From: Mesorhizobium loti
GTDB lineage: Bacteria; Pseudomonadota; Alphaproteobacteria; Rhizobiales; Rhizobiaceae
Assembly: GCF_013170705.1 (NCBI RefSeq)
Contig: NZ_CP033334.1
Location: forward strand, 6,797,501 to 6,861,500
Length of the DNA: 64,000 nucleotides
Direction of reading: 5' to 3'
Shown: piece by piece, positions 18,873-27,835 of the stretch
Layout of the letters: every line of letters begins with the position of its first letter
Position numbering within the stretch: the stretch's first letter is position 1
Program-made: the position numbers and the translations under genes
The notes under the pieces: generated by a model
The model's input: the letters and a program-made list of their open reading frames with translations, nothing else
Databases searched by the model: none
Told to the model about the DNA's origin: nothing

Positions 18873-18995
18873 TCGCTCGCGCGCCCGCGCCCCATCGGTC
18901 GTGCGGCAGCGGAAACTTCCGCTGGACCGCTCCGCGCATGATCCCGTAAATCGGGAATCGATTCTCGGAAAGGATCATGCGCAAAATCAAAAGTC

Positions 18996-19038
18996 CTGCA
19001 GCGTCGTTTGCGCGTCCAGACGGACGCGCGGTCTGTAG
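18996..19038. repeat. palindromic intergenic repeat, copy in the phoR-ppk2 promoter region
   Basis: Arms GCGCGTCC and GGACGCGC around an AGAC centre, flanked by CTGCAG and CTGTAG. It is preceded by a GATCATGCGCAAAATCAAAA segment (18973-18992). A near-identical copy in inverse orientation is at 27835-27878. Confidence 0.7.
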
Positions 19039-19084
19039 TGGCTCCCAATAGCATGAGTCCGAAAGCTGGAAAGGGTTCGTCAGC

Positions 19085-19993
19085 ATGAAAAATGCCAAGG
19101 AAAGTTCCGCCGCGCCGGCTTCGGGTCCGCTGAAGATCAGGATCGACGGCAAGGAACGGGAATTCGACATCGAGAATCCCGAGCTTCCGGAGTGGGTCGA
19201 GGCCAAAAAGCTGACCGCGGGAGGCTACCCCTACGACAAGAAGATGAAAAGCGACGAGTATGACGAGACGCTCGAAAAGTTGCAGATCGAGCTCGTCAAG
19301 GCGCAGGCATGGCTGCAGGCGACCGGCAAGCGGGTGATGGCCCTGTTCGAGGGCCGTGACGCCGCCGGCAAGGGCGGCACGATCTTCGTGGTGCATCAGT
19401 ATCTCAACCCGCGCACGGCACGCAACGTGGCGCTGACCAAGCCGACCCAGCCCGAGCTGGGACAATGGTACTACCAGCGCTATGTCGACCACTTCCCGAC
19501 ATCGGGCGAGTTCGTCACTTTCGACCGCTCCTGGTACAACCGCGCCGGCGTTGAGCCGGTGATGGGCTTCTGCACGCCCGAACAGCACGAGAAGTTTCTC
19601 GACGAGACGCCCCATTTCGAACGGATGATCGTCAATGACGATATCCATTTCTTCAAGTTCTGGCTGAACATCGGCCGGGAAACGCAGCTCGAGCGTTTTC
19701 ATGACCGTCGCTACAGTCCGCTGAAGAGCTGGAAGTTCTCGCCGATCGATGTCGCCGGCATCACCAAATGGGATGATTACACCAAGATGCGCGACACCAT
19801 GTTCGAGCGGACCCACAAGGCGTTCGCGCCATGGATCATCGTGCGGGCCAACGACAAGCGCCGCGCGCGGCTGGCGGTGATGCGGCGCATCCTGTTGTCG
19901 CTGCCCTATGAGGGGCGCGATCTCGATATCATCGGCAAGGAAGACAAGAAGATCATCGGCGAAGGACCGTCATTCCTGGGCAAGGAGGGCTGA
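19085..19993 (+). CDS. ppk2: polyphosphate kinase 2
   Basis: A 302-aa PPK2 family enzyme, which uses polyphosphate to phosphorylate nucleotides (or the reverse). The Walker [11 protein letters not shown] is at residues 90-99, and [12 protein letters not shown] (near 157) carries the Walker B and lid. The sub-class (NDP or NMP specific) cannot be set from sequence by eye. It is divergent from phoR-phoU, so phosphate sensing and polyphosphate storage sit together. Confidence 0.92.
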   Translation: MKNAKESSAAPASGPLKIRIDGKEREFDIENPELPEWVEAKKLTAGGYPYDKKMKSDEYDETLEKLQIELVKAQAWLQATGKRVMALFEGRDAAGKGGTIFVVHQYLNPRTARNVALTKPTQPELGQWYYQRYVDHFPTSGEFVTFDRSWYNRAGVEPVMGFCTPEQHEKFLDETPHFERMIVNDDIHFFKFWLNIGRETQLERFHDRRYSPLKSWKFSPIDVAGITKWDDYTKMRDTMFERTHKAFAPWIIVRANDKRRARLAVMRRILLSLPYEGRDLDIIGKEDKKIIGEGPSFLGKEG

Positions 19994-20042
19994 ATTCGCC
20001 GTGCCGCGTGGCCTCCACGCGGCACGGCATTCTTCGCGATCC

Positions 20043-20801
20043 TCAGGCCGCCAGCCTTGCAATGCGCTGCAGGCGCCGCAGCGTGGTGTCGTCCTGCAAT
20101 GCCTGCTGGAACAGCGATATCTCCTGGTCGATGCGATCGCACAGCGCGCCGGTGTTCCCCTTGAGCAGCCCACGGGTCTGCAGAAGGGCAGCGACCGGCT
20201 TCTTGGCCAGCTGCCTGGCCCGTCCGAGCGTCGCCTCCTCCACGCCGTCATGCACGATCTCGGCGACGAGACCGAGCGCCCTGGCATCCTCGGCGTGGAG
20301 CGTGTCGCCGAGGCAAAAGAAGCGGAAGGCGCCGGCATAGCCGAGCTTCTGCGGCGCCAGGATGCTGGTCGCCGCGTCCGGCACAAGGCCGAAATCGACG
20401 AACGGCACCCGGAACGTGCTTTCATTGGAGGCGATCACCATGTCGCAATGGAACAGGATCGTGCAGCCGACGCCGACGGCATCGCCGTCGACGCAGGCGA
20501 GGATAGGCTTCGGGAACGTCGCCAGCGTGCGGAACATGTCGGTGACGGCGGCGATGAGCTTCTGATGCTTGGTGGCGTCGAGGAATTCGGAGAAGTCGCC
20601 ACCGAGGCAGAAACAGCCCGCCAGGCCACGCAGCACGACGACACGAACCTCATCATTGTCGGCGGCTTCGTGGAACGTCCTGGCAAGGCTTTCATAGGCC
20701 CTTCTGTCGAGCACCGGCCGGCCGTCATTCGACGACACGGTGACGATGAGCGTGTGGTTGCGCAGTTCCGGTTGCGGGTGCATGGCCATCTCCGATCTCA
20801 T
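20043..20801 (-). CDS. crotonase-family protein coupled to luxI
   Basis: A 252-aa enoyl-CoA hydratase/isomerase fold protein. Oxyanion-hole segments are present (CFCLGGDF near 63-70; ACVDGDAVGVGC near 102-113), but the first Glu of typical hydratases is replaced by Thr114, while an acidic residue remains at Asp142 (FGLVPDAA). One acid at that position resembles enoyl-CoA isomerases more than hydratases (inference). The ATG at 20801 has AGGAGG close upstream and overlaps the luxI stop by four bases, so it is translationally coupled to the signal synthase; a role in shaping the acyl chain of the signal is likely. Confidence 0.85.
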   Translation of the reverse strand: MRSEMAMHPQPELRNHTLIVTVSSNDGRPVLDRRAYESLARTFHEAADNDEVRVVVLRGLAGCFCLGGDFSEFLDATKHQKLIAAVTDMFRTLATFPKPILACVDGDAVGVGCTILFHCDMVIASNESTFRVPFVDFGLVPDAATSILAPQKLGYAGAFRFFCLGDTLHAEDARALGLVAEIVHDGVEEATLGRARQLAKKPVAALLQTRGLLKGNTGALCDRIDQEISLFQQALQDDTTLRRLQRIARLAA

Positions 20802-21436
20802 GACGCCCTCCTTTGGCCGAACATGTCTGGATATCCCCTGGCCAGAACGGGAGCATGATGATTGCGGCGCGAACGCACCACATCCAGCGTGTGCTCGGTG
20901 AAGGAGAGCAGTGTCGCCACGACCTGCTGATTTCCGTAGGTGCGCTGGTAGCCTAGCGGCGTCGCCAGGAAATGCAGTTGCAAGGCGCGCAATACCCACA
21001 TCGGCTCGAACTCGATGATCACCTTGTCGACGCCGCGCTTCAGCCCCCACTCGACGAAGCCGGCGATCAATTCGGTGCCGACCGTCGAAACGCCGCGACG
21101 GCCATCGCGGAAGCCTGGAGCCACCGCATAGCGGGTCAATTCCCAGATGTTTGGGCCCGATGGCGGCGTTCCCTCGGAAAGGTCGGTCAGGACTTCGGTC
21201 AGCAGATGGGGCCGCGTGGTCGGCAACATCCTTTGATAGCCTGCGATTTCGTTGCCTCTGATGACGATCTGATGCACCGCCTCGTCATGGTCGAACTGGT
21301 CGACCTCGAATCCGTCCGGGCGCCGCAGGTCCTCCCACCCCATTTCTTCGACAAATATCTGGTAGCGCAGCCGATGGACGGCCTCCCAAAGGTCGGGACG
21401 TTCCATCAATTCCTGAGTTGTAAGACAAAAAAGCAT
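20798..21436 (-). CDS. LuxI-family acyl-homoserine lactone synthase
   Basis: A 212-aa synthase that makes an acyl-homoserine lactone from SAM and an acyl carrier. All family-invariant residues are present: Arg24, Trp34, Asp46, Asp49, Arg69, Glu99 and Arg102. The start has AGGAG eight bases upstream. It lies 98 bases downstream of luxR on the same strand, and its stop overlaps the crotonase start (ATGA). No conjugation genes are near, so it is not the TraI of a plasmid transfer system on this evidence. Confidence 0.94.
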   Translation of the reverse strand: MLFCLTTQELMERPDLWEAVHRLRYQIFVEEMGWEDLRRPDGFEVDQFDHDEAVHQIVIRGNEIAGYQRMLPTTRPHLLTEVLTDLSEGTPPSGPNIWELTRYAVAPGFRDGRRGVSTVGTELIAGFVEWGLKRGVDKVIIEFEPMWVLRALQLHFLATPLGYQRTYGNQQVVATLLSFTEHTLDVVRSRRNHHAPVLARGYPDMFGQRRAS

Positions 21437-21492
21437 GCCGTCGTCTCCTGGGTTTAAGAGGAAGATACGGCCGTGCTTCAGTGAGAAAATTG

Positions 21493-21502
21493 CGTGATCA
21501 CG
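21493..21502. promoter_or_regulatory. 10-bp palindrome upstream of luxI
   Basis: CGTGATCACG, a perfect palindrome 57-66 bases before the luxI start. It could be a LuxR-type or other operator; short for a lux box. Confidence 0.3.
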
Positions 21503-21516
21503 TAGGCAAGAATTTC

Positions 21517-21537
21517 TAGGTCGGCACGGCCGACCTA
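21517..21537. promoter_or_regulatory. perfect 21-bp dyad between luxR and luxI (lux-box candidate)
   Basis: Nine-base arms TAGGTCGGC (21517-21525) and GCCGACCTA (21529-21537) flank ACG. It overlaps the luxR stop codon and lies about 80-100 bases before luxI. Position and symmetry suit a LuxR-binding site, but with no U-tract it could also be a simple luxR terminator hairpin. Confidence 0.5.
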
Positions 21538-22266
21538 ACTAATGTAGCCGCGCCTTATCGCTTCGGCGACAGCCTGAACCCGGTTGACGGCACCGAGTTT
21601 GCTTTTGGCGTTAAGAAGATGTTTCTCCGAGGTGTGCTCCGAGATGCCGAGGATTTGCGAAATCTCCCATTCGGACTTGCCGACAGCCGCCCATTGCAGG
21701 CATTCGCGCTCGCGCGGAGTCAACTCGATATGGTCGATGGTCTTGGCCGCCATGGTGTGGAGCTGCATGGCGCGGCCAACGGCATAGGTAGAGACCAGCG
21801 ACACCAGGCCGAACTCTTCCGCCGACAGCTGCACGGCCTCGCCACCCAGCGACACCATGACGATCTGGCCGTCGAGTGTGATCAGCGGGAAAGCCAAGCC
21901 GTCGCGCAGCTTGAAGGCGCCGGCATCGCCCATCACTTCGCCGCTGCTCTTGTCGAAGCGAATGCCCTCGGCGGCTTCCCGCCACTGGAACGGCGCCTGC
22001 AGTTGTTTCATGTGGCTGACCACGGGATCGTGATCGACATAATTGCGCGACACGTAGCGCTCCAGCCATTCGACAGGCCAGTCGCACAGCAGGACATGCT
22101 GCTTTTGCTGCCCGGCCGGCGTGCCCGGCTGCGGAACGGTTCCGGCCATAAGCGCGGTCAGACCGAAATCCGACGTTATGCCCAACAGCTTCTCGCAAAC
22201 CACCGCCGCCGTTCCGGCGTGCTGCAGTTGGTCTATGTATTCCAGCGTACGATCGAATTGACCCAT
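21535..22266 (-). CDS. LuxR-family quorum-sensing regulator
   Basis: A 243-aa regulator. The N-terminal autoinducer domain holds the conserved Trp, Tyr, Asp-Pro and Trp residues (WLERYVSRNYVDHDPVV, APFQWREA); the C-terminal GerE-type HTH (LTPRERECLQWAAVGKSEWEIS, SEHTSEKHL) is complete. I chose the ATG at 22266 from family length; ATGs at 22293 and 22392 are in frame and no strong SD decides. It lies directly upstream of luxI on the same strand and probably controls it in response to the cognate signal. Confidence 0.9.
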   Translation of the reverse strand: MGQFDRTLEYIDQLQHAGTAAVVCEKLLGITSDFGLTALMAGTVPQPGTPAGQQKQHVLLCDWPVEWLERYVSRNYVDHDPVVSHMKQLQAPFQWREAAEGIRFDKSSGEVMGDAGAFKLRDGLAFPLITLDGQIVMVSLGGEAVQLSAEEFGLVSLVSTYAVGRAMQLHTMAAKTIDHIELTPRERECLQWAAVGKSEWEISQILGISEHTSEKHLLNAKSKLGAVNRVQAVAEAIRRGYIS

Positions 22267-22525
22267 CGCAACATCAACCCCATGTTGCCTCATGCATTGA
22301 GACCGATGGTCCATGCCTTGCCTGCACTTTGCCACCGACCACGGATTGCAATCGCACTTTTCCGGTTGTGGTTCTCGACCCTGGTCCCCCAACCAAGGCA
22401 GCCACCGCTGTTTGCAAACGCGCTAAATCATATCCTGAAATCGGCGCGTTGAAATCAAAAACCATTGTGCCTGTATCATTTTCGTACCAAAACCAGTGCG
22501 AAAACGAGTGCGGCGGAGTTCTATC

Positions 22526-23377
22526 GTGGCGTTCCAATGGCGGTTCCTGGTCCTGGCGTCGCTGCTGATGGCGGCACTGCCGGCGGCTTCTGGCGCGCGC
22601 GCGGCGGAACCGCAGGTGCCGGTGCTGTGGGACGCCAAGGAACGGTTGCCCAAGCCAGATCTTTCGGCCCTGCCACGGCTGCGGTTCCTGACGACCACGG
22701 ATTTTCCACCCTTCAATTTCCTCGACGGCTCGGGAAAGCTGTCCGGTTTCCACATCGACCTGGCACGCGCCATCTGCGCCGAACTCGGCATCATCGACAA
22801 ATGCCAGATCCAGGCATTGCCCTGGGCCGAGCTCGAAGGGGCGCTTGAGAAAGGCGAGGGCGAAGCCATCATCGCCGGCATCGCCGCAACGCCACAGGCA
22901 CGCCAGACATATGCCTTCTCACGCTCCTATCTGCAGTTTCCGTCGCGTTTCATCATGCCGAAGGGCAAGGCGTTGACGGAACCGGTCTTCGACAAATTGC
23001 ACGGCAAGCGCGTTGGCGTGATCGCCGGCTCGGCGCATGAGCGCATGCTGCGCGACTATTTCAACACGGTCCAGGTCGTCTCCTTCGACGGACCGGAAGC
23101 CCTTTACGCCGACCTCAAGGCGGGCAAGATCGATGCGGCCTTTGGCGACGGCATGCGCTTCGCCTTCTGGCTGGGCGGCTCGCACGCCGCAGGCTGCTGC
23201 CGCTTTGCCGGCGGTCCCTATCTGGCGCCAGAATATCTGGGCACGGGCATGGCCATCGCCACACGGGCGGACAATCCGGCCCTGGCCGCCGCGATCGACT
23301 ACGCGCTGCAGGAGATTTCGATGAAAGGTACCTTCGCCGAATTCTACCTGCGCTATTTCCCGGTCAGTTTTTTCTGA
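22526..23377 (+). CDS. periplasmic solute-binding protein, family 3 (amino-acid type)
   Basis: A 283-aa exported protein with signal peptide (FLVLASLLMAALPAASGARA) and an SBP_bac_3 domain (LRFLTTTDFPPFNFLDGSGKLSGFHIDLARAI). No permease or ATPase gene is adjacent, so it is an orphan and may act as a sensor or work with a transporter elsewhere. Start: a GTG at 22526 with GGAG seven bases upstream; an earlier GTG at 22496 is in frame but lacks an SD. The coding end runs into a 25-base tandem repeat. Confidence 0.82.
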   Translation: MAFQWRFLVLASLLMAALPAASGARAAEPQVPVLWDAKERLPKPDLSALPRLRFLTTTDFPPFNFLDGSGKLSGFHIDLARAICAELGIIDKCQIQALPWAELEGALEKGEGEAIIAGIAATPQARQTYAFSRSYLQFPSRFIMPKGKALTEPVFDKLHGKRVGVIAGSAHERMLRDYFNTVQVVSFDGPEALYADLKAGKIDAAFGDGMRFAFWLGGSHAAGCCRFAGGPYLAPEYLGTGMAIATRADNPALAAAIDYALQEISMKGTFAEFYLRYFPVSFF

Positions 23378-23425
23378 TCCGGTCCCGGTCAGTTTTTTCC
23401 GATCCGGTTCCGGTTTTCTGATCCG
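23358..23425 (+). repeat. three tandem 25-bp units at the 3' end of the solute-binding gene
   Basis: Units at 23358-23382 and 23383-23407 differ by one base; a third (23408-23425) has lost seven. Each contains CCGG, a T-run and GATCCGG. The first unit encodes the last residues and stop of the gene, so the repeat arose from the gene end, and it may act as a weak terminator. Confidence 0.75.
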
Positions 23426-23437
23426 CCCGTAACGCAG

Positions 23438-23851
23438 TCAGGTCAGAGTGCGCAGCCGCGCCTTGGCCGCGCGGCCGATGGCGGCGACGGTCAGTGTGTC
23501 GAGATCGAGCTGCCGGCGGATCAACTGCAGCACGCGCACTTCCTCCATGCGCATTTCGAGATCGACGGCGGCCACTTCGAAGGCAGCGGCATAGGCGGTG
23601 TCGCGCAGGCGCTCCGGCAGGGCTTCGGCGACTTGTGCCAGGACACCCTCCAGGCCGTCCTTTTCATGCAGCAGCTTCTGGCAAGCCTGGGCGACGGGAA
23701 CCAGCCTATCCTGCTTGAAATCCTCGAACACCGGCCATGAGCGGACAACATCGCCGATCCGGGCCAGTTCGACATCGGTCATGTCCCGATCGGAGGCCGA
23801 GGTGATGACCATCAGGTAGATCAGGGCTTCATGCGGCGTCGGCGATGGCAT
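23438..23851 (-). CDS. TerB-like (tellurite-resistance/DjlA fold) family protein
   Basis: A 137-aa all-helical protein with the TerB signature: ALIYLMVITSASDRDMTDVELARIG near the start and a second acidic helix (EVAAVDLEMRMEEVRVLQLI). The biochemical role is unknown; many such single-domain proteins are not linked to tellurite. The ATG at 23851 is preceded by AAGGAG. It is divergent from lysK across a 173-base promoter gap in which I see nothing else. Confidence 0.75.
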   Translation of the reverse strand: MPSPTPHEALIYLMVITSASDRDMTDVELARIGDVVRSWPVFEDFKQDRLVPVAQACQKLLHEKDGLEGVLAQVAEALPERLRDTAYAAAFEVAAVDLEMRMEEVRVLQLIRRQLDLDTLTVAAIGRAAKARLRTLT

Positions 23852-24024
23852 TCGGTACTCCTTGAACGGGCTTCGAAGGTAGGAACGGCGCTCGGAGGCC
23901 GCAAGGAAAAAGCGCCGCAATCGTTGACGCTCCGGCCCCGCGCGCCTAGAGACCGGTTGAAAATCGACACCGCGGCCAAACCAGCGAAAATAGTCTGGCC
24001 GGCGAATAATTTGGAAACAGCACC

Positions 24025-25671
24025 ATGGCGGGATCAAACATCCTCGATCTCAACCCCGAACTGCTGGCGGCCGCCGCCGAGAGCAAGGCGTGGCCGTTCG
24101 AGGAGGCCAAAAAGATCATCGAGCGCTACAAAGGCGCCGACTTTCCCGAAACGGTCCTGTTCGAGACCGGATATGGCCCGTCCGGCCTGCCGCATATCGG
24201 CACGTTCGGCGAGGTGGCGCGCACCTCGATGGTGCGCCATGCGTTCCGTGTGCTGACGCAAGACAAGGTCGCCACGAAGCTGCTGTGCTTTTCCGACGAC
24301 ATGGATGGCATGCGCAAGATACCCGACAACGTGCCGGACCGCGCAGCGCTTGAGCCGCATCTGCACAAGCCGCTCTCTTCGGTTCCCAATCCGTTCGGCG
24401 GCGACTATGCGAGCTTCGCCGACCACAACAACGCGATGCTCTGCCGCTTCCTGGACACGTTCGGCTTCGACTACGAATTCGCCAGTGCGACGCAGTACTA
24501 CAAGTCCGGCCGTTTCGACGCGATGCTGCTTCGCGCCGCCGAGCGCTACGACAAGATCATGGCAGTGATGCTGCCGACGCTCGGACCGGAGCGGCAGGCG
24601 ACCTACAGCCCGTTCCTGCCGATTTCTCCGAAGAGCGGCCGCGTGCTTTACGTGCCGATGAAGCATGTCGATGCCAAGGCCGGCACCATCACCTTCGACG
24701 ACGAAGGCACCGAGACCACGCTTTCGATCACCGGCGGCCGGGTGAAGCTGCAATGGAAGCCGGATTTCGGCATGCGCTGGGCGGCGCTGGGCGTCGATTT
24801 CGAAATGTTCGGCAAGGACCACCAGACCAACGCGGTCGTTTATGACCGCATCTGCGACATCCTGGGCGGACGCGCGCCGGAGCATTTCGTCTACGAACTG
24901 TTCCTGGACGAGAACGGCCAGAAGATCTCGAAGTCGAAGGGCAACGGCCTGACCATCGACGAATGGCTGACCTACGCGCCGACCGAGAGCCTCGGGCTCT
25001 ACATGTATCAACGGCCGCGGCAGGCCAAGAAGCTCTATTTCGACGTCATCCCACGGGCCGTGGATGAATATTACACCTTCCTTGCCGCCTACCCACGGCA
25101 GGACTGGAAGGAGCGGCTGGGCAACCCGGTCTGGCATATGCATGACGGCAATCCGCCGGCCATCGACATGCCGGTGCCGTTCTCGCTGCTGCTCAACCTG
25201 GTCAGTGCTTCCAATGCGCAGAACAAGGATGTGCTGTGGGGCTTCATCTCACGCCACGCCGCCGGCGTGACGCCGGCCACCCATCCCGAACTCGACAGGC
25301 TGACGGGCTATGCGATCCGCTATTTCGACGACTTCGTAAAGCCGACGAAAACGTTCCGCGCCGCCGACGATGTCGAGCGCGAGGCGCTGCAGGCGCTGGA
25401 CGCGGCGCTTGGCACGCTGCCGACGGATGCCAGCGGCGAAGCGATCCAGAACGCTTCACTCAACGTGGCGCGCAAGATCGAACGCTATCAGGACCATTCC
25501 AAGCAGAGCCCGGAAGGCGGCCCAGGCGTTTCTGGCGCCTTCTTCCAGATGATCTACCAGGTGCTCATCGGGCAGGAGCGCGGCCCGCGCTTCGGATCGT
25601 TCGCCGCGCTCTACGGCGTCGCCGAGACCCGTGAGCTCATTCAGCAGGCGCTGGCTGGTCAACTGGCTTGA
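24025..25671 (+). CDS. lysK: lysyl-tRNA synthetase, class I
   Basis: Charges tRNA-Lys. The protein (548 aa) is a class I enzyme with the HIGH-like [10 protein letters not shown] at residues 51-60 and KMSKS-like KISKSKGN at about 300-307, unlike the class II LysS of most bacteria. Alphaproteobacteria are a known exception that uses the archaeal-type class I form. No second lysyl-tRNA synthetase is in the window. The last 35 bases overlap the end of the convergent nuclease-like gene. Confidence 0.95.
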   Translation: MAGSNILDLNPELLAAAAESKAWPFEEAKKIIERYKGADFPETVLFETGYGPSGLPHIGTFGEVARTSMVRHAFRVLTQDKVATKLLCFSDDMDGMRKIPDNVPDRAALEPHLHKPLSSVPNPFGGDYASFADHNNAMLCRFLDTFGFDYEFASATQYYKSGRFDAMLLRAAERYDKIMAVMLPTLGPERQATYSPFLPISPKSGRVLYVPMKHVDAKAGTITFDDEGTETTLSITGGRVKLQWKPDFGMRWAALGVDFEMFGKDHQTNAVVYDRICDILGGRAPEHFVYELFLDENGQKISKSKGNGLTIDEWLTYAPTESLGLYMYQRPRQAKKLYFDVIPRAVDEYYTFLAAYPRQDWKERLGNPVWHMHDGNPPAIDMPVPFSLLLNLVSASNAQNKDVLWGFISRHAAGVTPATHPELDRLTGYAIRYFDDFVKPTKTFRAADDVEREALQALDAALGTLPTDASGEAIQNASLNVARKIERYQDHSKQSPEGGPGVSGAFFQMIYQVLIGQERGPRFGSFAALYGVAETRELIQQALAGQLA

Positions 25672-26566
25672 GGGCGCCGCCCTCCTCTTTCAGGATCGAG
25701 CCCTCTTCCAGGATCGAGCCCGGCGCCTGAGGCGCCGGGGCGGGCGCGGCGGGCATCGCCGAGATGCCGGCAAGATCCGGCGCCGGCCCGAAAATGCCCT
25801 TCTTGCCGCTTTGCGCCTTTTCGCCGGCCTCGACATAGGGCCCGCCCTTGGCGGCACGCGCCCAGCCGTTTTCGACCAGCCACTGGCCGACGTCCTGCTT
25901 GCCGATCCGGCATTCGGCCGCGATCCGGTCGCGGCCGCCTTCAGGCGGGACCGTGCAAATCACCGCGCGGCCGCGCAGAAAGGCCCTGAAGGCGCTGCGC
26001 GCGCGAATGCCGCACGGCCAGGATTTGCCGTCCGTGGTGCAGGCCTCGTCCTGCGCGACGACATCGATGCCGGAAACCGCGACGGAATAGCCTTTCGCCT
26101 CGATAAGGCCGGCGGCCGGCGCGACCGGCTGGAACAGCTTCGTGCCGTTCCAGTCGTCGGGCATCTTCGGCTTTGGCGGCATGGCCAGCGCCAGCTTGCT
26201 CAGCGGTTCGCGCGGCTCGATCCGCTCGATTTCTCCGGCGGGCAGGTCCGGCGGCGCGACGACCTCCGGATCAATCGCCCGCGAATGCACCGCCGGCTTT
26301 GCCGGTGGCGGAGCGGCAGGCGCTGGAATGGCTGACGTGGCCGGCTCTTCCGGCCCGGCATCGGTGCCTGCCTGAGAGATCGTATCAACGCCAGGATCGA
26401 TCTGGTCCACCGCGACGGTGCTTTCGCTTCCTTTCAGCGTACGGCCGCCGGCGACGACCAGGGCCGCCATCACCGGAACCATCACAACCGCCAGGGCAAG
26501 ATGAGGAAGCCGCACCAGCTCGGACCTACTGACTCGCCCAGACAATCCGCGCCACCCATTCGACAT
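25637..26566 (-). CDS. SNase-fold (thermonuclease-like) exported protein
   Basis: About 300 aa. An N-terminal membrane anchor ([19 protein letters not shown]) is followed by a Pro/Ala-rich linker, a nuclease-like domain at about residues 150-260 ([44 protein letters not shown]) and a Pro/Glu-rich tail. The catalytic Arg/Glu set of true thermonucleases is only partly evident, so enzymatic activity is uncertain. The 3' end overlaps lysK by 35 bases on the opposite strand. The start is uncertain: the ATG at 26566 overlaps the upstream repressor gene by 41 bases and lacks an SD; a GTG at 26515 would avoid the overlap. Confidence 0.65.
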   Translation of the reverse strand: MSNGWRGLSGRVSRSELVRLPHLALAVVMVPVMAALVVAGGRTLKGSESTVAVDQIDPGVDTISQAGTDAGPEEPATSAIPAPAAPPPAKPAVHSRAIDPEVVAPPDLPAGEIERIEPREPLSKLALAMPPKPKMPDDWNGTKLFQPVAPAAGLIEAKGYSVAVSGIDVVAQDEACTTDGKSWPCGIRARSAFRAFLRGRAVICTVPPEGGRDRIAAECRIGKQDVGQWLVENGWARAAKGGPYVEAGEKAQSGKKGIFGPAPDLAGISAMPAAPAPAPQAPGSILEEGSILKEEGGALKPVDQPAPAE

Positions 26567-27164
26567 CGCGCATGGGAATGTCGCGGTCGGGATGATCGGG
26601 ATTGAGGGAGACCAGCGCGATCGACTTGACGGTCTGGCGCTCGAGCACCTTTGCCATCACCTCGCCTGACGTGGTCTTGACGACGACGCGATCACCCTTG
26701 CGGGTGGCCGCGCCCGGCTCGACGATGAGGACGTCGCCATTGCGGTAGAGCGGCAGCATGGAGTCGCCTTGCACCTGCAGCGCATAGGAGCTTTCGGTCG
26801 ACTGCGCCGGCAGTTCGACCAGATCCCAGCCCTGCCCTGCAGGAAAACCGGCATCGTCGAAAAAACCGCCGGCGCCGGCCTGGGCAAAGCCAAGCAAGGG
26901 CACCGATCGCCGGTAGGCGGGCGCGGCGCCCATGCGGCCTTCGATAAGCCCGGTGAATTCGTCGAGTGAAGCACCCGTCGCCTCGATGATCTTGGCCAGC
27001 GATTCGGTCGAAGGCCAGCGTGGCCGGCCGTCGGACGACAGGCGTTTCGATTTGTTGAAAGCAGTCGAATCGAGCCCCGCGCGCCTTGCCAGACCTGAAG
27101 CCGAAAGCGAATAGCGCTCGGCGAGAGCATCGATGGCGGCCCAGACGCGGTCGTGCGAGAGCAT
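26526..27164 (-). CDS. LexA-like S24 repressor (HTH + autopeptidase)
   Basis: A 212-aa regulator. Residues 1-75 are an HTH domain (SASGLARRAGLDSTAFNK); residues about 88-205 are an S24 peptidase domain with a predicted Ala-Gly cleavage site at 96-97, catalytic Ser135 (GDSMLP) and Lys163. It resembles phage CI/LexA-type repressors that self-cleave after DNA damage, but no phage genes surround it, so it is probably a housekeeping regulator kept in Rhizobiales. The ATG at 27164 has GGAGAG upstream. Confidence 0.88.
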   Translation of the reverse strand: MLSHDRVWAAIDALAERYSLSASGLARRAGLDSTAFNKSKRLSSDGRPRWPSTESLAKIIEATGASLDEFTGLIEGRMGAAPAYRRSVPLLGFAQAGAGGFFDDAGFPAGQGWDLVELPAQSTESSYALQVQGDSMLPLYRNGDVLIVEPGAATRKGDRVVVKTTSGEVMAKVLERQTVKSIALVSLNPDHPDRDIPMRDVEWVARIVWASQ

Positions 27165-27289
27165 GTCGTGCTCTCCTTCGAAACAGGAAAAAATGCCTGT
27201 TCGTTCTAGTCCGCGAAGGCCGCTTTGTCCACCAGCACCGCTCACCCGACACACATTCGTGTCGACCCTAGACATTGGGATTCCCGGGA

Positions 27290-27835
27290 TCAACTGGCCG
27301 CCTTGGCGAGGGTACGCAAACCCTGGTGCGAAGCCATGAAAATCCGTTCCGCCTCCGTTGGCTGTCGTGGATCGGCTGTGCGACCAAGGGCTGCAACAAC
27401 CTCGGCAATGTCGAGGAAGCGGCGAGCCTTGCGGTCATAGACGCCGGCGGTCGTCAGGATCAAAGCAGCCGTCTCGCCATTGTCGAGGACGAAACGGTGC
27501 TTGCCGATGACCTGGCTACCTTCCCAGGTTTCGATCGACGACACCACTTCGAACCGGCGCCACAGCCGGATCTCGCGTGCGTAGACCGCCTGCAGCCCGC
27601 CCATCATCGGCGCCCAGCCATTCTTTCGCGCCAGCGTGATCAGCCCGGCGCGGACAAAGAGGTCAATGCGGCCGAGATCGGCCAGCATCATGTAGCGCGC
27701 ATTGTTGAGATGGATGTTGAAATCGATGTCGGTCGGCAGGCAGCGAAAAGCCAGCCGGCTTTCACCGCCCATCACATAGGGGCCACGGCTTCGCGCCGTG
27801 GCCAGCATGCGCGCCATACGCGCCCAGACATACAT
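27290..27835 (-). CDS. thioesterase-superfamily (hot-dog) protein
   Basis: A 181-aa 4HBT-fold protein. The DIDFNIHLNNARYMMLADLGR segment has the Asp and following helix of acyl-CoA thioesterases of the THEM6-like branch. It lies downstream of the acyl-CoA degradation genes on the same strand, 65 bases after fadJ, so it may release CoA from pathway intermediates. Its start abuts a palindromic repeat (27835-27878), which may cut it off from the operon. Confidence 0.8.
   Translation of the reverse strand: MYVWARMARMLATARSRGPYVMGGESRLAFRCLPTDIDFNIHLNNARYMMLADLGRIDLFVRAGLITLARKNGWAPMMGGLQAVYAREIRLWRRFEVVSSIETWEGSQVIGKHRFVLDNGETAALILTTAGVYDRKARRFLDIAEVVAALGRTADPRQPTEAERIFMASHQGLRTLAKAAS

Noticed and set aside
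20798..22266. luxR/luxI considered as traR/traI of a conjugative element
   Set aside because: No transfer, relaxase or integrase genes nearby; the crotonase partner points to a different signal system.
26526..27164. S24 repressor as a prophage remnant
   Set aside because: Neighbours are lysK and a thioesterase; no integrase, structural or att-like sequence is seen.
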